Assembly: GCA_026770585.1 (NCBI GenBank)
Contig: MU646608.1
Coordinates: 55,606-69,245, forward strand
Length of the DNA stretch: 13,640 bases
Source of the DNA: Baffinella frigidus
Lineage: Eukaryota; Cryptophyceae; Cryptomonadales; Baffinellaceae
Direction of reading: 5' to 3'
A model generated the notes under the pieces. It ran no database searches and was not told where the DNA came from. It saw only the letters and a program-made list of their open reading frames with translations. The position numbers and the translations under genes are program-made. Below, one piece after another: positions 8,421 to 13,640 of this stretch; the first letter of the stretch is position 1; each line of letters begins with the position of its first letter.

Positions 8421-8519
8421 CCGTACTCGCGGCCGTTCGGCACAGAGGCGCGAGAGGTGACCGAGGAGCGGGCGGCGCGCCGCGAGGAGGATCACGACCC
8501 TGCTGGCCTCCACAAGAAG
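8421..8519 (+). CDS. Probable internal exon, charged, owner gene uncertain
   Basis: The stretch follows a good acceptor (AACCTGGGCAG) at the end of a telomere-like block. It translates in phase 0 as PYSRPFGTEAREVTEERAARR and onward to GLHKK, then meets GTGCCCCCGCC, matching the C-rich donor style of this locus. The frame would otherwise stay open to TAA at 8616. There is no ATG, so an upstream exon is needed; the only plus-strand candidate is the plastid-protein gene, whose exon 1 also ends in phase 0. Phase 0 also suits the exon at 9624. The reverse strand is open here too, so coding sense is not certain. Confidence 0.4.
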
Positions 8520-8617
8520 GTGCCCCCGCCGCCCGATCCAGTCCGCGCCAGCCACACCAGGGAGTGTGAGCCCATCAACATCCTCCGTCACTTCAGCCAC
8601 CTAAACCTTCACCAGTA

Positions 8618-9176
8618 AAATCTAAACCCTCAACCCTAGACCTAAATATGAATCTTGAACTCAACACCGTATGCCTCGAATCCTAAACGCAAACCATACA
8701 CCATCAAACCACGCCAGAGGGCTCGGAAATCCACTTTGACATGTTTCAGCGGAATCCTGAAGGATTCTAAAGTCATTCTCGTCAGATCTTACCAAGATGA
8801 TTCTGTCTTCACCCTCGATCCCTCCGGCGTGGAACCTCATCAAAACACCCTCAACCCTCAACCTCAAATCCAAGGTTATGAACCTTGAACCCTTACTCTT
8901 GGACCTAAACCCTAAACCCTAAACCCTAAACCCTGAACCCTGAACCCTCAACCCTAATCCCTAAAACCCAAACTCTGAACACTGAACCCTGCACACTAAA
9001 ACCTCGAACGTCATCTCAAACCCCCAATCCCTAAACCCTCATCCCGTATCCCGAATCCCTCAAGTCTCTAAAACCCAAACCCGAATCCCGCGTCCCTCAT
9101 TCCTGGACTCAAGCTCCTCAATCCATAACCCCAAACCCATAACCCCAAACCCATAACCCACAGCACACAACCCTAC

Positions 9177-9211
<35 letters not shown>

Positions 9212-9598
9212 TCCCTAAACCCTTAACCTTCAACCCTAAACTCCAATCCCGTAACTCTTACCCCTAAACCCTAATCCCAACCCCTAGTATCCTGAACCCT
9301 ACAACCTGAACTCGTATCCACAAAACATAAACCCCCAACACAACCCCCAACACAATCTGAACCCTACACCATAAATACCAAAACTCTGAACCGTCGATTC
9401 TCAACCCTCAAATCTAAACCTCAATCCCCACAACCCCAAACCCTGAAATCCCTACACGTTAAAACGCTCAACGCCCAACCCCAAACCCTAAACCCTGAAC
9501 CCGAAACCCTAAACCGTAAAACCCCTAAACCCCTAAATCCCTAATCTAAAAACCATAAACTTGAAACCCTGTACTCCAAACCCCAACCCGACACTTCA
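8618..9598 (+). repeat. Degenerate telomere-like repeat block 7, largest
   Basis: About 1 kb of CCCTAAA, CCCTGAA and CCCTCAA units, best preserved at 8905-8960 and 9480-9540, with a small local tandem AAACCCATAACCCC near 9130-9160. The stretch 8660-8830 is more unique but shows no gene. The C-rich strand is on plus. The block ends just before the exon at 9624 and may be its upstream intron. Confidence 0.85.
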
Positions 9599-9623
9599 AT
9601 GCGATGCTGCAGACCGGGACCAG

Positions 9624-10204
9624 GAAAGACAGGAGGGGGGAGCGAAGCAGGATGGCAGTATGAAGGTGTGCTTTGGTGTGAACACTCGGCAGGTGAAGGC
9701 GCAGGAGGAGAGGATGCAGGCGCTGCAGGCTCTCGGTCAGAAACCCCACCCACACCTTTTTTTCCTCGTCTGTTTTTCCTGTTGACGGTGTGGTGCTCTT
9801 CCTGAGAAAGGTTGGAATGTTGAAGTGGCGCACTCTGGCTGGGAGGCAGGAGACATTCTGCCCGAGCGCGCTGATCAGCTGCGCGAGGGGGTCGAGTCGG
9901 CTGTTGAAGAGAGGCGCCTGAGAACTGGTCCCATTTCTGGGGATGAGCTTGCCGCGGAAATGGCTGCCGAGGTCAAACTGCAGGTGCGCCCTCCCCCGCC
10001 CCCATCTTGCCCTCGTGTACGATTTTGCGGTTGCTGCATTGACGGGCAGCGGGCAGTGTACACGTAGAGGGGTTTCTATCTAACATGTCTCGGTGTGGAG
10101 AGCAGGGGCAAGTGGATGAGGAGATGCTGACGATTCTGAAAATGATGGAGGATGGCATGCCCGACGAGCCTCCAGAGCCTGAGGGGGGTGCCCCTGCCGC
10201 TTGA
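9624..10204 (+). CDS. 3' exons of a small charged, helical protein
   Basis: Three exons fit in phase: 9624-9735, 9850-9983 and 10106-10204, ending in TGA. The product reads ...MKVCFGVNTRQVKAQEERMQ, then ALGDILPERADQLREG and DELAAEMAAEVKLQ, then GQVDEEMLTILKMMEDG and a Pro/Glu/Ala tail. It is hydrophilic and strongly helix-forming, with no recognisable domain. Donors are G/GTCAGA and CAG/GTGCGC; acceptors are GGGAGGCAG and GAGAGCAG. An ATG at 9660 would give a complete 102-aa protein if this is an independent gene. Otherwise these are the last exons of a gene with the exon at 8421 and perhaps the plastid-protein gene. The stop lies 226 bp from the convergent NSF stop. Confidence 0.55.
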
Positions 10205-10430
10205 GCGCCCCACGTCGCACCCGTCGGATCCCTCCGGACATTCCAACAGTGAGGTGGAATGGCTGTCGCTGCATCGCGCCACAACCTCGAGACGAAGCCG
10301 TAGTCCCAACGAATAGACGAGAGCCCTCAGCGCCTTTGCACTGCGTGTGCACGTGTGCGCGCAAGCCATGTGCATTGCGCTCTGCATTTGAATGTTTTCA
10401 CTTTACCATTACATGAAAAGATAAATGCTT
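10205..10430. other. Convergent intergenic region between two 3' ends
   Basis: 226 bp separate TGA (plus gene) and TAG (NSF, minus). An A/T-rich stretch at 10385-10430 follows the NSF stop on the minus strand (TTTATCTTTTCATGTAATGG) and is the best place for its polyadenylation signal, although no AATAAA is present. Confidence 0.45.
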
Positions 10431-13400
10431 CTAGAGACCGTAGGAGCGGAGGCACGCGATAAACTGGTGGTGGGAAATGGGCTCCCCGGTCGTGCGCGCC
10501 ATCTCGGTGACCATGTGCAGCTGCTTCACCCCGATCCCGTCCTGGGTTTAGGATTTTAGGTTTAGGTTTAGGTTTAGGTTTAGGTTTAGGTTTAGGTTTA
10601 GGTTTAGGTTTAGGTTTAGGTTTAGGTTTAGGTTTAGGTTTAGGTTTATGTAGGCTCTAGAAGGGCGCGGCAGCCAGAGCCTGGCTGTCAGTCACTTGCA
10701 CGTCTGTGGGTATCTAGACTCTAAGGGCACTTAATAACGCAAGGTTATGAGGACACCAAAGCAGATTCACTTAAGCCTCAGAAGTAGATTCACTTGATAG
10801 AGTTGACTGGAAACTCCGGTCCTGCTAAGAAAGAGTTGACTGGAAACTCCGGCCCTCCCAAGGCCTGCTGACTCGTTTCAGTAAACCTAACGAAAGACAC
10901 GAGACTCCGTGCGACACGCCCGGGGCTTGTAGCGTTGACAACGTCAAGAGACACCAATGTCGTGTGGCTGGTTGCCCAACGGTCGGGTCTCGTGACCAGC
11001 AGGTGCAACAGGGATTGACGTAGGGAAGGGGCGAGGCAGGTTGACGTTCGATTCGCTCTCGCAGCGTTGGCGAAGCAGCGGTTGGGAACGGGTGAAGCCA
11101 GCAGGGAGGGTGGAGAGGGGAGCACCGTGTCGATGGCGGCAGCGCAGGAAGCGATAGCGCCAGGATCGTAGCACCCGAGCGAACGCATCACCTGCCGCGC
11201 GCGTTGGGTGTCAACTGTCTGGCAGAAGACACCAGCAAGCCGCCAAGGTGTGCAGCATATACCTCCGGACTCGGACGCAGTTGCGAGGTAGAGCACGAGG
11301 AGACACGCCAGCCAGCAGGGGGTGTCAGGGAGGTGCAAGGAGATAGAGAGGGGGAGGGACGGAACCTCAGCAGGGGGGTGGGGGGGGCGGGACCTCGGAG
11401 GCCTCGTCCTGGTTGAGGAGCGGGACGGAGATGGTGGAGTTGAAGACTCCTTGGGGTCCCGCCAGTTCGAGGGCCTCGAGCACCGCCATGTTGGAGGTGG
11501 TGCCGATGACCAGGAGGCGGTGTCCCTTTGGGGGAGCCTTCTGGATGAGGACAAGCAAGATCTGGAGCATGTCGTTGGAGAAGCGCGGGCCGATCTTGAC
11601 GTAGGAGACGAGGCGCTCGATGTTGTCGAGGAGCACCACGGAGACTGGCGAGCGGTACGCGTCCTCGAACGCCTGTCGTCCCCGCCACCACCGCCACGTC
11701 ACCACCCCACATCACCACCACCACCACCACCACCATCACCACCGCGCGTCACACCACGTCGTCCCCGCCACCACCTCGTCACCACCACCACCACCACCAC
11801 CACCACCACCACCACCACCACCACCACTGCCACCTCTGGACGACCGCCGTCACGCCACGTGACTCCTCGCAAACACCCCCAACACTCTATCCAAACAAGA
11901 GCCCGCCGCTTGGCACGGCCAGGCTGGGAGGCAATGATGCAGAGAAGAGGGGGCGGGAGACCTGGGTGAGCTTGAAGGCGCGCGCTGACTCGCTCTGGTT
12001 GACCAGGTTCTCTGCCGAGATGAACTTGATGTAGGGGAACTCCGCCTGGAGGGCGAGGTAGGCGGAGAGCGAGGTCTTGCCCGCGCCTGGCGCCCCCTCG
12101 ATGAGCAGCGACACCAGCGGCGTCCGCGCCGAGTCCCGCACCTGCGTCCCGACCATCCAACCAACATCACCACCAGCAACGCCCGTGGGGTGCCCGCACT
12201 GCCAAATCGCTGCCCACTCGACACCCAGCAGGGAGGAATCAAGGGCGGAGGGGGAATCGCACAAGCGCCGCTGGAAGCAGGCCTGGGCGGGATGGGAGGG
12301 GGAGGGTGGGGGCGTGGGAAGGCATGTAGAGCGGCGGGAAAGCGGCGGGGGAGTGGACCTGGGAGATGAACTTGGTGCCTGTCTCGACCATCTGCGTGAA
12401 GCGCGGACCGTACTGCAGGATCCCGTTGGGCATGCTCTGCGCCCACCCACCAAGGTCACCCCCCGCCCTCGCCGCACCAGCCTCAACAACGCCATGCGCA
12501 CGACATTCATCAGCATCGTCGAGAGCATGCTCTTCACCAAGAAGAGATAGCAAAGCTACGAGGGCCAGAAAGGCGCGCGTCACGCTTCAGGGGTCGTTGC
12601 CGTTGTCGTTGGCGTTGACGTTGGCGTTGGCATGCACAGATTGATACTGCGGGCGAAGGTGCGGAGGTGCGGAGGCGGGGCCGGTAACGTGCAGGACATC
12701 ATCGCCAGAGGAGAAGGGGGTACATCACGAGAGGGGGGGGAGGCACCTGCTCGATGGCGTCGAGGCTCATGCCGAAGGCTGGCTTGATCTCGTTGATCGC
12801 CCGCGTGAAATCCTCCATGTACACCTGCACACACGCGCCCCCAGCATCACACTATATCCTCCCATATTGCACCTGTCTCACACACACACCTGGGGCGATG
12901 CGCGAATGCAAACACCTGCGCGCGAACGCTGCGAGATCCTCATGGGGCGTGATGCCACCACTGCCGACTCACCGTGCAACCTCAACCTCTATCTCAACCT
13001 GGCAGAGAGCGAGGGGCAGCTGGCCCAGTGCCATGAGGGAGGCGGTCGGAGAGGCGGGGCGGGGAGAAACCTTGATGTTGGACGTGTCGGAGTGCTCCTT
13101 GTCAATGTTGGCCGTGTCGATGTTGCGTTCGAAGGCATACGACGCCGCGGCCTTGCACACCCCCTCGATCTCAGCACCCGTGTAGTTCTTGGTGATCTTC
13201 GCCAGCTGGTCCACGTCTACCGCGGCGTCCAGGAACCTGCAAGTCAGGGCAACCACATCAGTGGACGAAAATCGCATACGCCAACCCATAAAAAAAATCA
13301 GATGCGCGAACGGATGAGAGCACATGGATCGCGGCACGCCCGGGGAGCTACGCCACGTTCGCGCCGCACGTTTCAGAGAAGACCCTCCCAGCACGTTCCC

Positions 13401-13640
13401 GGGTGGCATGGCGGGGAAGCGGTGGTACCCGTGCTCCTTCATGCCAGTGGTGTGGATCGACAGGATCTGGACGCGGCCGGCCTCGTTGGGCAGCCCGATC
13501 TCCACGTGTACCTGCCCCCCGCAACCTCGAAATCACTGGCACGTAGATAGGCCACCAGCGCTCACTGGTCCAAAGAGTGACAGGAAGGCGCTCAGGTTGT
13601 CGTGCGACGCTCTGCTTGGCAGCGAGGCGGGGGGGGGGCG
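10431..13640 (-). CDS. NSF: N-ethylmaleimide-sensitive factor (NSF/Sec18), 3' eight exons, 5' part outside window
   Basis: This AAA+ ATPase disassembles SNARE complexes after membrane fusion; it works as a cytosolic hexamer with alpha-SNAP. Exons inferred on the minus strand are 13511-13429, 13236-13071, 12824-12747, 12436-12359, 12141-11962, 11672-11394, 11191-11126 and 10541-10431. All phases agree and together they give 346 residues ending at TAG. The order is: end of D1 (EIGLPNEAGRVQILSIHT, then sensor-2-like YTGAEIEG), the D1-D2 linker (INEIKPAFG), D2 Walker A GAPGAGKTS, Walker B-like LLDNIERL, YVKIGPRFSNDMLQ, sensor-1-like IGTTSN, and a C-terminal helix KQLHMVTEMA matching the plant-type NSF tail. 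The N domain and D1 Walker motifs lie beyond the right edge; 13512-13640 appears to be intron. D2 Walker B has Asp-Asn where animal and plant NSF have Asp-Asp. Seven introns (192-584 nt) are visible. The identification is strong; individual splice sites are inferred. Confidence 0.93.
10555..10644 (+). repeat. Perfect (TTTAGG)15 telomere-like array
   Basis: Fifteen identical hexamers, with near-copies on each side (GGGTTTAGGATTTTAGG before, TTTATGTAGG after). The G-rich strand is on plus, opposite to the other blocks. The array lies in the last NSF intron and ends 12 bases from its 3' splice site (exon starts at 10541 on minus). In the NSF transcript it reads CCTAAA repeats. Confidence 0.97.
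10704..10938. repeat. Dispersed hairpin element, copy 2, in the last NSF intron
   Basis: Same order as copy 1 at 3094: CTGTGGGTATCTAG, TAGATTCACTT twice, TTGACTGGAAACTCCGG twice (now nearly adjacent), GGCCTGCTGACTCGTTTCAG, GCTTGTAGCGTTGA. The GACTCGTTTCAGTAAACC part is identical in both copies. It lies antisense to nothing coding; NSF is transcribed from minus through it. Confidence 0.75.
11704..11828. repeat. (CAC)n microsatellite in an NSF intron
   Basis: Two CAC runs (about 11717-11741 and a pure run at 11780-11826) are separated by a mixed stretch. They lie in the intron 11673-11961, so the NSF pre-mRNA carries GGU repeats. Long His-, Pro- or Val-rich frames here are repeat translations. 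Confidence 0.9.
12595..12630. repeat. (CGTTGN)6 short tandem repeat in an NSF intron
   Basis: Six consecutive hexamers CGTTG followed by C, T, G, A, G, G. It lies in the intron 12437-12746. Confidence 0.8.

Noticed and set aside
11322-11969. Plus-strand ORFs rich in Pro/Thr/His around 11322-11969
   Set aside because: They lie antisense to NSF exons and translate the CAC microsatellite.

Overview
The window is nuclear DNA of a eukaryote: genes are split by short introns, and much of the rest is degenerate telomere-like repeat. Three things suggest a protist alga with a red-derived secondary plastid. The gene at 7378 encodes an N-terminus with a hydrophobic signal core followed by Ser-Ser/Phe and a Ser/Arg-rich stretch, which is the ASAF-type plastid presequence. 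The NSF homologue is more plant/protist-like than animal-like at its C-terminus. The repeats are decayed CCCTAAA (plant/alveolate/cryptophyte-type telomere) units. A cryptophyte such as Guillardia, or a relative, is my best guess, but the sequence does not prove it.

Layout. 1-660: hairpin-dense DNA with one possible minus-strand exon at the left edge. 776-3030: CCCTNAA-type decayed telomeric repeat, interrupted by foldback or MITE-like insertions (1311-1431, 2145-2606) and followed by a hairpin-bearing dispersed element (3094-3375). 3580-6165, minus: a seven-exon gene for a ~346-aa protein with a PPC-like beta-sandwich; its first intron carries telomere-like repeat. 6348-7181, minus: an intronless orphan ORF. 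7378-8309, plus: the plastid-targeted protein gene. 8310-9600: more telomere-like repeat, containing one probable exon (8421-8519). 9624-10204, plus: the last three exons of a small charged helical protein, possibly the 3' part of the gene that starts at 7378. 10431-13511, minus: eight 3' exons of an N-ethylmaleimide-sensitive factor (NSF/Sec18) gene, running off the right edge.

The plus-strand gene ending at 10204 and the NSF gene ending at 10431 are convergent, while 7181 (minus) and 7378 (plus) start divergently around a 76-bp foldback. The genes have no evident shared pathway; NSF serves membrane fusion, and the others are plastid or unknown.

The most unusual signals are these. Introns are C-rich just after the donor and G-rich (GGTGG-type) just before the acceptor, instead of having a polypyrimidine tract. 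The telomere-like repeats keep one orientation across 9 kb and occupy introns. A perfect (TTTAGG)15 array in the opposite orientation abuts the last NSF splice acceptor. A two-copy dispersed element built of repeated small hairpins has one copy inside that same NSF intron.
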